From Myxococcales bacterium (GTDB taxonomy: Bacteria > Myxococcota_A > Polyangia > Haliangiales > Haliangiaceae): a stretch of DNA of 64,000 bases. Location: contig JAEUJY010000052.1 of the NCBI GenBank assembly GCA_016794525.1, positions 1 to 64,000 of the forward strand, written 5' to 3'. Made by a program: the position numbers and the translations under genes. The notes beneath the pieces are model-generated. The model saw only the letters and a program-made list of their open reading frames with translations. It searched no databases and was not told where the DNA came from. Positions 19,791-29,830 of this stretch are shown piece by piece (positions within the stretch are counted from its first letter, which is position 1; the number at the start of each line of letters is the position of its first letter).

Positions 19791-21932
19791 CTACTTGCGG
19801 CCGACGCCGGCCGGCAGGCCGGGGATGCCGTCGGCGCCGGCCGGGATCTGGATCGTCGAGCCGGCGAAGTCGTCGGCGGTCATCGGCTGGTAGCTGCCGC
19901 CGAGGTGGGCCGACAGGAACGCCTCGGCCACCGCCATGAACGCCTGCATGTTCTCGGGCCGCGCGAAGCCGTGGCCCTCGTCGGGGAACAGCACGTAGCT
20001 GACCGGCAGGCCCTTGGCCTGCATCGCCTTGACGATCTGATCCGACTCGGCCTGCTTGACCCGCGGATCGTTGGCGCCCTGGCCGATCAGCAGCGGGCGC
20101 TGGATCGCGGCGACGTGGGTCAGCGGCGACACCGCCTCGAGCGCGGCCACGCCCTCGGGCGTCGTCCAGTCGCCCATGCGCCGCTGGAACACCGAGATCA
20201 GCGGCTTCCAGTACGGCGGCACCGACTTCACCAGCGTGATCAGGTTCGACGGGCCGACGATGTCGACGCCGCACTTGAACGTCGTCGGCGTCAGCGTCAG
20301 GCCGGCCAGCGTGGCGTAGCCGCCGTAGCTGCCGCCCATGATGCACACGTCGCTGGCGGTGGTCACCTTGTGGTCGACGGCCCACGCGACCGCGTCGAGC
20401 AGGTCGTCGTGCATGGCCTTGCCCCACTGCCGGTCGGCGGCGTTCAGGAACTTCTTGCCGAAGCCGGTCGAGCCCCGGTAGTTGACCGACAGCACGGCGT
20501 AGCCGCGGTTCGCGAGCAGCTGGTGCAGCGGGTTGTAGCCCCAGCCGTCGCGCGCCCACGGGCCGCCGTGGACCAGCAGCACCATCGGCACCGCCGTGGT
20601 CGGCGTGCCGTCACCGTCGGGATCGGCGCTCGGCGGCAGCGACAGGTAGCTGACCAGCGGCAGGCCGTCGCGGGCCGGGATCTCGACCGGGTGCATCCGC
20701 GCCAGCGGCAGCCCCTCGAGCGCGGGCCGCGCCGCGTACAGGAACGCGCCGCGCTGGCGCTTGCGATCCCAGCGCCAGAACCGCGCCGGATGGCGATCGC
20801 CGGCGTACGCGACGATCCAGGTCTTGTCGTCGTAGCTCATCGACACGACGCGGAAGTCACCCTCGTCGAGCTTGGCCAGCGCGGCCAGATCCTTGGCGAT
20901 CGCCTTGTCGAGCACCTTCCACTCGGGGCGCGCCACCGTGAACGACGCGGCGCGGGCCACGCCGGTCTTGGGGTGCGCGATGATCCCGCCGACGTCGGCG
21001 CGCGCGTGCTGGGCCAGGAGCGTGCGCTTGCTGCCGGTGGCGGCGTCGACCACGAACAGCGCGCCGGTGTCGCGATCGCGCGAGTCGGCCATGTAGTAGC
21101 GCTGGCCGCTGGTCTCGAGCCCGAGCAGCTGCGTCGTGAGCTGGTCGTCGGCCGGCACCAGCTCGCGCTTCTCCCAGGCGATGCCGGTCTTCTCGAACGG
21201 GCGCGCGACGACGAACTGGATCGAGCCGTCGGGCTCGAACTTCTGCGCGAACCGCAGGTGGAGATCCTCGTCGGCGATCGGGTTGATGTACCCGGGGTTC
21301 TCGAAGATCTTGGTCGCCTTGCCGGTCGCCAGCTCGACCTCGTAGACGTCGTGCAGCGACGGATCGCGGTCGTTCATGCCGACCAGGATCCGGTCCGGGT
21401 GGCGGTGCGACATCCCCACCAGCTGCGCGGCGACCTTGGGCCGGTCGGTCAGGTCGAGCGCGCCCTTGCCGTCGCGCCCGACGCGGAAGATGTGGAAGTT
21501 CTCGTCGCCGCCGGCGTCCTGCTCGTACAGCACGTAGGCGCTGTCGGCCGACCAGTAGTACTGGCGGACCGGGCGGGCCTTGTCGAAGGTGACTTGCACC
21601 GCCTTGGCCAGATCGTCGATCGGCGCGACGAAGACGTTCATGACGCCGTCGGCGGGCGCGGAGAACGCCAGCCACTTGCCGTCGGGCGACACCTCGGGCG
21701 CGCCGCGCTCGGGGTTGCCGAAGACGACCGCGCGCGGGATCAGATCGGTGCGCGGGTGGCCGGTCGGCGTCGGCGGAGCCGGCGGGGTCGGCGCGGGGGT
21801 GGTCGGTGCGACCTGCGACGTCGCAGGCGCGACCGGGTCGGGCGTCGCAGGCGGTGCCGCGGGTGGGCGTGGGGAGCCGCCGCAGGCCAGGAACGCGAGC
21901 AGGAGCGGTGACAGGAGCGCGGATCGATGCAT
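19791..21932 (-). CDS. S9 prolyl-oligopeptidase-family lipoprotein peptidase
   Basis: Protein of 713 residues. The signal peptide with lipobox LAFLACGG is followed by an AP/TP linker. Next comes a seven-bladed WD40/DPP-like beta-propeller (about 60-430, repeats such as EVSPDGKWLAFSA and YYWSADSAYVLYE). The C-terminal alpha/beta-hydrolase has the nucleophile in GGSYGGYATLAG (Ser about 535), Asp in GANDPRVKQAES and His in PDEGHGFA. This is the acylaminoacyl/dipeptidyl-peptidase layout, here probably anchored in the outer membrane or periplasm to degrade peptides. Convergent with the oxygenase gene, four bases apart. Confidence 0.93.
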   Translation of the reverse strand: MHRSALLSPLLLAFLACGGSPRPPAAPPATPDPVAPATSQVAPTTPAPTPPAPPTPTGHPRTDLIPRAVVFGNPERGAPEVSPDGKWLAFSAPADGVMNVFVAPIDDLAKAVQVTFDKARPVRQYYWSADSAYVLYEQDAGGDENFHIFRVGRDGKGALDLTDRPKVAAQLVGMSHRHPDRILVGMNDRDPSLHDVYEVELATGKATKIFENPGYINPIADEDLHLRFAQKFEPDGSIQFVVARPFEKTGIAWEKRELVPADDQLTTQLLGLETSGQRYYMADSRDRDTGALFVVDAATGSKRTLLAQHARADVGGIIAHPKTGVARAASFTVARPEWKVLDKAIAKDLAALAKLDEGDFRVVSMSYDDKTWIVAYAGDRHPARFWRWDRKRQRGAFLYAARPALEGLPLARMHPVEIPARDGLPLVSYLSLPPSADPDGDGTPTTAVPMVLLVHGGPWARDGWGYNPLHQLLANRGYAVLSVNYRGSTGFGKKFLNAADRQWGKAMHDDLLDAVAWAVDHKVTTASDVCIMGGSYGGYATLAGLTLTPTTFKCGVDIVGPSNLITLVKSVPPYWKPLISVFQRRMGDWTTPEGVAALEAVSPLTHVAAIQRPLLIGQGANDPRVKQAESDQIVKAMQAKGLPVSYVLFPDEGHGFARPENMQAFMAVAEAFLSAHLGGSYQPMTADDFAGSTIQIPAGADGIPGLPAGVGRK

Positions 21933-21997
21933 GGCGCGGCGACGATTGCACGGACCGCGCCAGGCCGGTGCGACGATCGACGGTGTACGGTCGCGGC

Positions 21998-23107
<1,110 letters not shown>

Positions 23108-23110
23108 ACG

Positions 23111-23217
23111 GAACTACCAGGAGGGTTTGTCGACAAACCCTCCCCCACGGGGTCATGCCCCCGTGGGTCCCCCTCCCGATACGCGAGAACCCACAGCGCG
23201 GAATCGAGTGCTGAGCG
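23111..23217 (+). repeat. Double-hairpin 3' element, first tandem copy
   Basis: Hairpin 1 (23120-23143) is a perfect 10-bp stem GGAGGGTTTG with loop TCGA, so the 24 bases form a DNA palindrome. Hairpin 2 (23144-23167) is a perfect 9-bp stem CCCACGGGG with loop TCATGC. The tail CTCCCGATACGCGAGAACCCA follows to 23193, then a shortened third block. The direct repeat with the next copy has a 107-base period counted from TGA at 23105 and at 23212. Confidence 0.9.
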
Positions 23218-23310
23218 GAACTACCAGGAGGGTTTGTCGACAAACTCTCCCCCATGGGGTCATGCCCCCGTGGGTCCCCCTCCCGAAACGCGAGAGCCCA
23301 CCGCGCGGAT
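23218..23310 (+). repeat. Double-hairpin 3' element, second tandem copy
   Basis: Near-identical to the copy 107 bases upstream. Hairpin 1 is at 23227-23250 and hairpin 2 at 23251-23274. The two stem substitutions between the copies (C to T in the 3' arm of stem 1, C to T in the 5' arm of stem 2) each leave a G.U-type pair in RNA. The tail TCCCGAAACGCGAGAGCCCA ends at 23300, then CGCGGATCGG. Confidence 0.9.
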
Positions 23311-23389
23311 CGGCATCGTCATCGACCCGCCGGGTGCGGCTGGGGCACGCATCGCCCTGGCGGCGCGGCCGCGCTGGTACGCTGGAGTG

Positions 23390-23776
23390 ATGCGGATCCG
23401 CGCGCTCGTCCTCACCGCCCTGCTCCTCCCCGGCTGCCAGGGCGCCTCGCCTGCGCCGGCCCAGCCGACGCCGACCGGGCCCCCGCCCGCGGTGTGTCCG
23501 TCGGTGACCTTCTCGTGCACGGTGCCCGGGCTGGGCTGCATCGAGGGCGGCGCCGACTTCGCGGCCCAGATGCGGGCCGAGTGCGGCGGCGACAGCGTCC
23601 CCGCCGACGGCCCGTGCCCGCGCGAGGGCGGCGTGGGCGCGTGCACGACGTACGACGGCCTCACGGCCAACCTGCACGCGTGCGCGACGCTGGTGTTCGC
23701 GGCGGGCAGCGTCCCCGACGCCGCCGAGGCGCAGGCCAAGTGCGAGACGTTCAAGGGCACCTACACCGCGCCGTGA
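23390..23776 (+). CDS. Small Cys-rich lipoprotein
   Basis: Protein of 128 residues. The signal peptide LVLTALLLPGCQG has a lipobox-like LLPGC, and an AP/TP spacer follows. The compact domain contains about eight Cys in pairs (VCPSVTFSCTVPGLGCIE, AECGGD, GPCPRE, GACTTYD, HACATL, KCETF), probably disulfide-linked. It ends four bases before the Ser/Thr kinase GTG, so the two are probably co-transcribed. Not recognised beyond being an exported lipoprotein. Confidence 0.75.
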   Translation: MRIRALVLTALLLPGCQGASPAPAQPTPTGPPPAVCPSVTFSCTVPGLGCIEGGADFAAQMRAECGGDSVPADGPCPREGGVGACTTYDGLTANLHACATLVFAAGSVPDAAEAQAKCETFKGTYTAP

Positions 23777-23780
23777 TCGC

Positions 23781-25517
23781 GTGACGGCGACGGGCAGCGC
23801 GGCCGGCGTGGTACCGTCGGGCGTGGATCCGCGGATCGGCACCGTCCTCGCCGAGCGCTACAAGGTGATCGAGCGCTGGTCGCAGGGCGGCATGGGCACC
23901 GTGTACCGGGGCCAGCACGTCGAGCTGGAGCGCGAGGTCGCGATCAAGTTCCTCCACGAGTGGGCGGCCAGCGAGCCGGCGTTCGTGCAGCGCTTCGAGC
24001 GCGAGGCCAAGGCGATGGCGCGGCTGCAGCACCCGGGGTGCGCGCAGATCCTCGACTCCGGCGTCGCCGGCGGCGCGCCGTTCGTGGTGATGGAGTTCGT
24101 GACCGGCGAGTCGCTGCTGGCGCTGATCGATCGCGGCGCGATGCCGCCGGCGCGCGCCATCGAGATCGCCCGTCAGGTGCTGGCCGCGCTCGACCACGCC
24201 CACAGCCACGGCATCATCCACCGCGACATCAAGCCGGCCAACGTCGCGGTGATGACGTCGGAGTTCGGCGACCAGGTGAAGGTGCTCGACTTCGGGCTGG
24301 CCAAGATGGCGGCGGCGACGACCAACCTCACCGGGCCGATGGCGGTGGGCACGCCGACCTACATGCCACCCGAGCAGGGCCTGGGCGGCACGGTCGACGC
24401 CCGCACCGATCTCTACGCGGTGGGCGTGCTGCTGTTCGAGATGATCACCGGCGCGCCGCCGTTCGAGCGCGACGACCCGCAGGCGGTGATCGTCGCCCAC
24501 CGCAGCGAGCCGCCGCCGCTGCTCAGCGAGCGGCTGGGCGACGGCTCGTGCTCGCCCGAGCTCGAGCGCGTCGTCATGCGGGCGCTGGCCAAGGAGCCCG
24601 CCGACCGGTTCCCGAGCGCCGCCGACATGGCGCGGCTGTTGACCGCGGTGCCCGAAGCGCAGGCCGGGCGGCCCGGCGTGATCACGCCGCTGCCGATGGC
24701 GGTCGTGACCGGCCCCGCGCCGGCGGTGGCGCCCCGGCCGGCGACGCCGCCGCCCGCCACCCCGCCCCCGGCAGCGGCCGGGCCCGCGATCCCCGAAGGC
24801 ACGATGGTGCTCGGCAGCGACGCGCTGATCCCGATCGGGCCCGCCAGCGACGCCGCGCCCACCACGCCGCTCGCGCCGCCGTCGGGCGCGGCGCCGGCAC
24901 CGGCCGCGTCGGCGCCGCCCGCGTCGCCCGCGTCGCCGTCGGCGGGGGCGCCGTGGCACGCCCGGCTGCCGCGGCGCGCGTGGATCGCGATCGCCGCCGC
25001 GCCGCTGGTGATCGGCGTCATCGCCTTCGCGGCGCGGGGCTCGTCGTCGTCGTCGCGGCCGAGCCCGCCGCCGCCACCGCCGCCGCCGCCCGCCACCGCC
25101 GTGGAGGCCGCGACCGACGCGCTGGCCGACGTGCGCGCGCGCATCCGCGGCGCCGCCACCGACGACGACACGGTGCGGGCGATCGCGCGCATCGCCGCCC
25201 GCAACCCCACCGATCCCGAGCCGCCGCTGGCGCTGGGCCAGATCTACTGCGAGCGCCTGTGGGTGCGCGACTGCCTGGGCGCGCTGCGCCAGGCGCTGGC
25301 GATCGATCCCGCGCTGCGCGACGATCCGCGGGTCAGCCGGGCGGCGGTGTACGGCCTCGGCGCCGACGGCGCCCACGGCGACGTGCGGCGCTTCCTGGTG
25401 CGCGAGGTCGGCGCGCCGGCCGTCGCGATCCTGACCGAGGTCGTCGACGGGCGCTGGCGCAAGGAGGTCAAGGAGCGCGCCGCGGCCGCGCTGCGCGACC
25501 TCGACGCCGCGCCGTGA
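23781..25517 (+). CDS. Membrane-spanning PknB-type serine/threonine protein kinase
   Basis: Protein of 578 residues. The kinase domain (about 24-285) has glycine loop SQGGMGTVYRG, VAIKFL with the ATP-binding Lys, catalytic HRDIKPANV (Asp149), DFGLAK and GTPTYMPPEQ, so it should be active. A long Ala/Pro linker leads to one transmembrane helix (about 397-419, AWIAIAAAPLVIGVIAFAA), a poly-Ser/Pro stretch and an extracytoplasmic alpha-helical repeat region (about 440-578) with TPR/Sel1-like periodicity. GTG 23781 is the assumed start; a second GTG at 23823 is possible. The adjacent lipoprotein could be its envelope partner (inference). Confidence 0.92.
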   Translation: MTATGSAAGVVPSGVDPRIGTVLAERYKVIERWSQGGMGTVYRGQHVELEREVAIKFLHEWAASEPAFVQRFEREAKAMARLQHPGCAQILDSGVAGGAPFVVMEFVTGESLLALIDRGAMPPARAIEIARQVLAALDHAHSHGIIHRDIKPANVAVMTSEFGDQVKVLDFGLAKMAAATTNLTGPMAVGTPTYMPPEQGLGGTVDARTDLYAVGVLLFEMITGAPPFERDDPQAVIVAHRSEPPPLLSERLGDGSCSPELERVVMRALAKEPADRFPSAADMARLLTAVPEAQAGRPGVITPLPMAVVTGPAPAVAPRPATPPPATPPPAAAGPAIPEGTMVLGSDALIPIGPASDAAPTTPLAPPSGAAPAPAASAPPASPASPSAGAPWHARLPRRAWIAIAAAPLVIGVIAFAARGSSSSSRPSPPPPPPPPPATAVEAATDALADVRARIRGAATDDDTVRAIARIAARNPTDPEPPLALGQIYCERLWVRDCLGALRQALAIDPALRDDPRVSRAAVYGLGADGAHGDVRRFLVREVGAPAVAILTEVVDGRWRKEVKERAAAALRDLDAAP

Positions 25518-25530
25518 TCCACCCGCCGGG

Positions 25531-26319
25531 CTACGGCGCGCGCAGCGGCAGCGCCTCGCCGTGGCCGAGCACGCGCACCCCGCCGACCGCGCCGGCCGCG
25601 GCGATCTGCTCGAGGCGCTTGCGCGGTCCGTGGGCGCCGCCGAGCCGCAGGTTGACCGTGCCCCAGTGCACCGGCACCAGCGTCCGCGCGCCGAGCCGCT
25701 GGAAGATGTCGAGCGCACAGTCGGGGTCGATGTGGACCCCGCGGTCGATCGTCGCGCGCCGCCAGCGGTAGTACCAGACCGGCAGCATGCCGCCGATCGG
25801 CAGGAGCGTCGCGTCGAGCGTGAACTGCTTGCCGATGTCGTCGAAGACCGCGTGGTCCGAGAAGTCGACGTCGCCGGCGTGGTGCACCGCGAGGCCGTCC
25901 TTGGTGACGACGTAGCCGGTGCAGATCGGGGCGTCGCCCTTGGCCCAGCGGCCGTTGTCGTGGCGGGTCGGCACCGCGACCAGATCGACGCCGCCGAGGT
26001 CGACGTGGTCCCCCGGCTCGACCTCGCGCACCTCGCGGAACCCGAGGTCGGCGACGATCGCCCCGGCGCCGCGCGGCACCACCAGCAGGGTGTCGCGGTC
26101 GACCGCCTTGAGCGACCAGCGGTTGAGGTGGTCGACGTGGGAGTGGGTGATGAGCACGGCGTCGACGGCGCCGGCCCGGCGGGTGCGGGCGCGGCCCAGC
26201 GGATCGACCAGCACCCGGCGGCCGCCCATGGCGATGAGGGCGGTGGCGTGCCCCAGCCAGGTGACCGCCTCGGGGGTCACCAGCGCGGGATCCGGCCCTC
26301 CGGCCGTAGCTGTCGTCAT
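25531..26319 (-). CDS. Metallo-beta-lactamase-fold hydrolase (UlaG/NAPE-PLD-like)
   Basis: Protein of 262 residues with the metal-binding signature THSHVDHLNR (HxHxDH), a second-site His in TRHDNGRW, Asp in HHAGDVDFSDH and late His in VPVHWGTVNL. The N-terminal TWLGHATALI, and the arrangement in which VDP precedes the HxHxDH box, are typical of the UlaG/NAPE-phospholipase-D-like branch. Members hydrolyse phosphodiesters or lactones; the substrate here is unknown. Divergent from the LysE gene with only 24 bases between start codons, so promoters must overlap the coding regions. Confidence 0.88.
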   Translation of the reverse strand: MTTATAGGPDPALVTPEAVTWLGHATALIAMGGRRVLVDPLGRARTRRAGAVDAVLITHSHVDHLNRWSLKAVDRDTLLVVPRGAGAIVADLGFREVREVEPGDHVDLGGVDLVAVPTRHDNGRWAKGDAPICTGYVVTKDGLAVHHAGDVDFSDHAVFDDIGKQFTLDATLLPIGGMLPVWYYRWRRATIDRGVHIDPDCALDIFQRLGARTLVPVHWGTVNLRLGGAHGPRKRLEQIAAAGAVGGVRVLGHGEALPLRAP

Positions 26320-26343
26320 CGGCCGCTGCTATAGCACGGGCTC

Positions 26344-26973
26344 GTGCTGTCGTTTTTCCTCATCGGTGCCGCCATCGGCGCGCTCACGGGCGTGCCGATC
26401 GGACCGGTGAACGTCGCGGTGATCGACGCCGCGTACCGGCACACGCTCCGCCGCGGCATCGCGGTCGGGCTCGGCGGCGCGATCGGCGACTTCGTGTTCT
26501 CGGGGGCGGCGATGCTGTGGGTCGGGCCCCACGTGATCGGCCAGCCCGGGGTCAAGCCGGTGCTGTTCGCGATCTCCGGCCTGGTGCTGATCGTCTACGG
26601 CATCCTGACCGTGCGCAGCCAGCCCCCCGCCGCGCCCGCCACCGCGCCGCACTCGATCCCGCCGTCGCACGAGGTGTGGAACGGCCTGACCGTCGGCCTG
26701 GGCCTGATCGCGCTCAACCCCGCGGCGATCGTGACCTGGGTCGTCGTCGTCGGCTCGCACCTCAACGACCTGTCGACGCTCGAGGCCCTCGCCGCCGCGC
26801 TCGGTGTGTTCGTCGGCAGCCTCGCCTGGTTCTCGTTCGTCGCCTTCATCGCCGACCAGGGCAAGCGCATCATGGGCGATCGCGCCGTCTGGGTGATGCG
26901 CATCGTCGGCCTCGGCCTGATCGGCTACGGCGTCTACTCGCTCGGCCGCGCGATCCGCTACTTCGCCTCGTAG
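26344..26973 (+). CDS. LysE-family exporter
   Basis: Inner-membrane protein of 209 residues from GTG 26344, with about six hydrophobic helices and the LysE/RhtB pattern GALTGVPIGPVNVAVIDAA near the N-terminus, where the family motif G-x-x-x-G-P is centred. The second half begins WNGLTVGLGLIALNPAAIVT. LysE proteins export amino acids or small solutes; specificity cannot be predicted. Downstream convergent amidohydrolase gene lies 6 bases away. Confidence 0.87.
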   Translation: MLSFFLIGAAIGALTGVPIGPVNVAVIDAAYRHTLRRGIAVGLGGAIGDFVFSGAAMLWVGPHVIGQPGVKPVLFAISGLVLIVYGILTVRSQPPAAPATAPHSIPPSHEVWNGLTVGLGLIALNPAAIVTWVVVVGSHLNDLSTLEALAAALGVFVGSLAWFSFVAFIADQGKRIMGDRAVWVMRIVGLGLIGYGVYSLGRAIRYFAS

Positions 26974-26979
26974 CGCCCG

Positions 26980-28239
26980 CTACGGCTTCGCCGGCAGCTT
27001 CCGGTAGCGATCGAGCAGGCGCGTCTGGTGGCTGACCGTCGACTGCGCGACGCCGCCGATGATCACGACGTCGGCGGCGGTGGCGAGCTCGAGCGGATCG
27101 CCGCTCCACACGACCAGATCGGCGACGGCGCCGGCGGTGACGGTGCCGCGATCGGGCAGGCGGTAGATGGCGGCGGGCACCGTCGTCAGCGCGGCCAGCG
27201 CCTGATCCCAGGGCAAGCCGTTGGCGACGGCGACGCCGGCCAGCTGGCGCACGGTGCGCGCGTTGGAGGCGCTGCCCAGGGTCGAGACCGCGACCGGCAC
27301 GCCGGCGGCGGCGAGCACCGCCGCGGCGTCGTCGCGGACGTCGGGCGCGTCGAGGTGGGTCGGCAGGTTGGCGGTGGGATCGAGGATGACCGGCACCTTG
27401 GCCTTGGCCAGCACGTCGGCGGCGCGCCACGCCTCGGCGCCGCCGGCGATCACCAGCCGCAGCTTGCTCGCCTGGGCCAGGCGCACCGCGGCGCGGATGT
27501 CGGCCTCGGCGTGGGCGGTGACGACCAGCGGCACGCGACCGGCGAGCACCGGGCCCAGCGCGGCGAGGTCGAGCCGATCGGCCAGCATCCGCCGCTGCTG
27601 GTTGCGCTCGTAGGCGGCGCGGTCGCGCGCGAACGCCGCGGCGTCGTCGAGCAGCTCGCGCAGCGCCGCGATCGCGCGGCCCCGCGATCCGCCCACGGCG
27701 CCGGCGCCGCCGGGCCCGAGCTCGGCGTGCATGCCGGCCGTCACCAGCAGCGGGTCGACGGCGCCGTCGAGGCTGAACGCCGCCGACTGGCCGGCGACGA
27801 GGCCGCCGCTGGGCGCGGCGATCACGGTGGTGACGCCGCCGGTGCGCGCCACCGGGATCGCGACGCTGGTGGGCGCGAAGCCGTCGCGCGCCAGGTACGC
27901 GGCGTGGATCGCGTCGGCGTGCAGCGCGTCGGTCGGCGGCATCGCGCCGTCGACCGAGCTGGCCTCGAGGTCGACGCCGATCAGCCCCACGCCCGACAGC
28001 GGCTCGATGAAGCCGGCGGTGACCTGCTTGCCGCGGCCGTCGATGACCGTCGCGCCGGCCGGCACCGCGAGGCCGACGCCGACCGCGCGCACGCGGCCGC
28101 CATCGACGATCACGGTGGCGCCGTCGAGCGCCTGGCCCGGGCGCAGGTGGACCTTGGCGCCGACGATGGCGAGCGGCTCGGCGACCGCCGGGCCCGCGGC
28201 GACGAGCGCCAGCGCGGCGACGCACAGCGCCGCCTTCAT
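26980..28239 (-). CDS. Amidohydrolase-like protein lacking the HxH metal motif (putative pseudoenzyme)
   Basis: Protein of 419 residues with signal peptide (AALALVAAGPAVAEP) and the small beta-domain of imidazolonepropionase/amidohydrolase enzymes (LAIVGAKVHLRPGQ, GTVTAGAVADLVVWSGDP). Where active members have PGFIDAHxH it reads TAGFIEPLSGVG, and the late metal-binding Asp region is STLGSASNARTV instead of HSDSEI-like sequence. It is therefore probably non-catalytic. It overlaps the upstream active-looking amidohydrolase (ATGA), suggesting that the two form a complex. Confidence 0.82.
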   Translation of the reverse strand: MKAALCVAALALVAAGPAVAEPLAIVGAKVHLRPGQALDGATVIVDGGRVRAVGVGLAVPAGATVIDGRGKQVTAGFIEPLSGVGLIGVDLEASSVDGAMPPTDALHADAIHAAYLARDGFAPTSVAIPVARTGGVTTVIAAPSGGLVAGQSAAFSLDGAVDPLLVTAGMHAELGPGGAGAVGGSRGRAIAALRELLDDAAAFARDRAAYERNQQRRMLADRLDLAALGPVLAGRVPLVVTAHAEADIRAAVRLAQASKLRLVIAGGAEAWRAADVLAKAKVPVILDPTANLPTHLDAPDVRDDAAAVLAAAGVPVAVSTLGSASNARTVRQLAGVAVANGLPWDQALAALTTVPAAIYRLPDRGTVTAGAVADLVVWSGDPLELATAADVVIIGGVAQSTVSHQTRLLDRYRKLPAKP

Positions 28240-29771
28240 GGCGCGCTCCGATCGGTGACGGTGTGGCCGAGCTCGAAGTCGGCCGGACGCAGCCCCGTGG
28301 CGCGGTCGTACGCGATCTCGCCGGCGACGATCACCAGCTCGGCCTTGGCGTAGACCGAGAACGGCGTGCCGTTCCACACGACGACGTCGGCGCGGCGGCC
28401 GACCTCGAGCGTGCCGGTGACGCTGTCGATGCCCAGCACCCAGGCCGGGTTGGCGGTGATCCACCGCAGCGCGGCGTCCTCGTCGAGCGCGACCCCGGCC
28501 CGGCGCCCGGCGGCCAGCGCCTTGGCCGCCTCCTGGTTGAGCCGCTGGATGCCGATCTCCGAGTCGGAGTGGATCGTGACCCGGCCGCCGGCCTCGGTGA
28601 TCAGCGCGGCGTTCTCGGGGATGCCGTCGTAGGCCTCGAGCTTGAAGCCCCACCAGTCGGCCCAGGTGTTGACCGCGACCCCGCGCGCCGCCAGCACGTC
28701 GCGGAGCTTGTACGCCTCGAGCGCGTGGTGGAACGAGCGGATCGTGAAGCCCTCGTCGTCGGCCAGCGCCAGCATCTGCGCCATGTCGTCGGCGCGGTAG
28801 CAGTGCACCTGCACCAACACCTCGCCGCGCAGCACGCCGGCCAGGGTCTCGAGCTTGCGATCGATCGCGACCGGCTCGGGCGCGGTCTCGCCCGGCACCT
28901 GCTTGCCGTCGGCGCGCGCGGCGTCGAGCTCGGCGGCGCGGGCCCGGCGCGCCTCCCACCGCGCGCGGGCGTCGGCGTACGCGGCCTGCTTGCCGGCGTA
29001 GGTGGCGGCCTCGTCGAACGCGGCGCGGAACGCCGCGTACTCGCCCATCCGGGTCTGCGGCCCACCCTTCTCGCCGTAGACCCGCTTGGGGTTCTCGCCG
29101 CACGCCATCTTGACGGTCGCCGGCGCGCCGGGGAACGCCGCCTCGTCGGCGGTGCGCGCCGGCCGGAACGCGACCGTGAAGCCGCGGCCGCCGATCAGGT
29201 TGGCCGAGCCGGGCAAGATCAGCGCGGTGGTCACGCCGCCGGCCAGCGCGCGGGCGATCTGCGGATCGCCGGGCCAGTAGCCGAAGCCGGCGCGGGCGGC
29301 GGCGGTGGTCGGCGCCGTCGCCTCGTTGCCGTCGTCGGTGGCGCGCGCCGACGGCGCGGCGTAGACGCCGAGGTGCGAGTGCGCGTCGATGATGCCGGGG
29401 GTGATCACCTTGCCGGCGCCGCTGACGACGGTGGCGCCGGCGGGGATCGCGGTGTCGGGCCCCCCCAGGGCGCGGATCGCGCCGCCGCCGAGGACGATCG
29501 TGCCGTGCTCGATGCGCCGGCCGGTCGCGGTGAGGATCGTCGCGTCGGTGATCGCCAGCGTGGGCGCGGCCGGGTTCACGGTCGCGTCGGCCAGCGCGAC
29601 CGCCGCCGGGGCGCGACCCGCCGGCCGGAACGTCGCGCTGTCGACCCACGGCGCCACCAGGTCGAGCGTCGGATCCGGCGGCTTGGGCGCGACCGGCGGG
29701 CGGGCGTGGCCACCGCAGGCGGCGACCAGCGTGAGGAGCGCGCCGGCGGCGCGACGTCTCGAGATCGACAT
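28236..29771 (-). CDS. Amidohydrolase-family lipoprotein
   Basis: Protein of 511 residues. The signal sequence with lipobox LTLVAACGG is followed by the urease-superfamily fold. GKVITPGIIDAHSHLG holds the metal-binding H131-x-H133, then VLVQVHCYRADD, SFHHALEAYK and IHSDSEIG supply the further His and Asp ligands. LEVGRRADVVVWNGTP closes the small domain. Members hydrolyse cyclic amides or X-Pro/Asp dipeptides. ATG 29771 is preferred over GTG 29789 because the hydrophobic core starts just after it. It is coupled to the degenerate paralogue downstream. Confidence 0.9.
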   Translation of the reverse strand: MSISRRRAAGALLTLVAACGGHARPPVAPKPPDPTLDLVAPWVDSATFRPAGRAPAAVALADATVNPAAPTLAITDATILTATGRRIEHGTIVLGGGAIRALGGPDTAIPAGATVVSGAGKVITPGIIDAHSHLGVYAAPSARATDDGNEATAPTTAAARAGFGYWPGDPQIARALAGGVTTALILPGSANLIGGRGFTVAFRPARTADEAAFPGAPATVKMACGENPKRVYGEKGGPQTRMGEYAAFRAAFDEAATYAGKQAAYADARARWEARRARAAELDAARADGKQVPGETAPEPVAIDRKLETLAGVLRGEVLVQVHCYRADDMAQMLALADDEGFTIRSFHHALEAYKLRDVLAARGVAVNTWADWWGFKLEAYDGIPENAALITEAGGRVTIHSDSEIGIQRLNQEAAKALAAGRRAGVALDEDAALRWITANPAWVLGIDSVTGTLEVGRRADVVVWNGTPFSVYAKAELVIVAGEIAYDRATGLRPADFELGHTVTDRSAP

Positions 29772-29830
29772 CGCGCGGTTGTAGCCCACCCTTGGCCGGG
29801 CGCGGCGGGTCTGTCACCATGGAGCCACTC

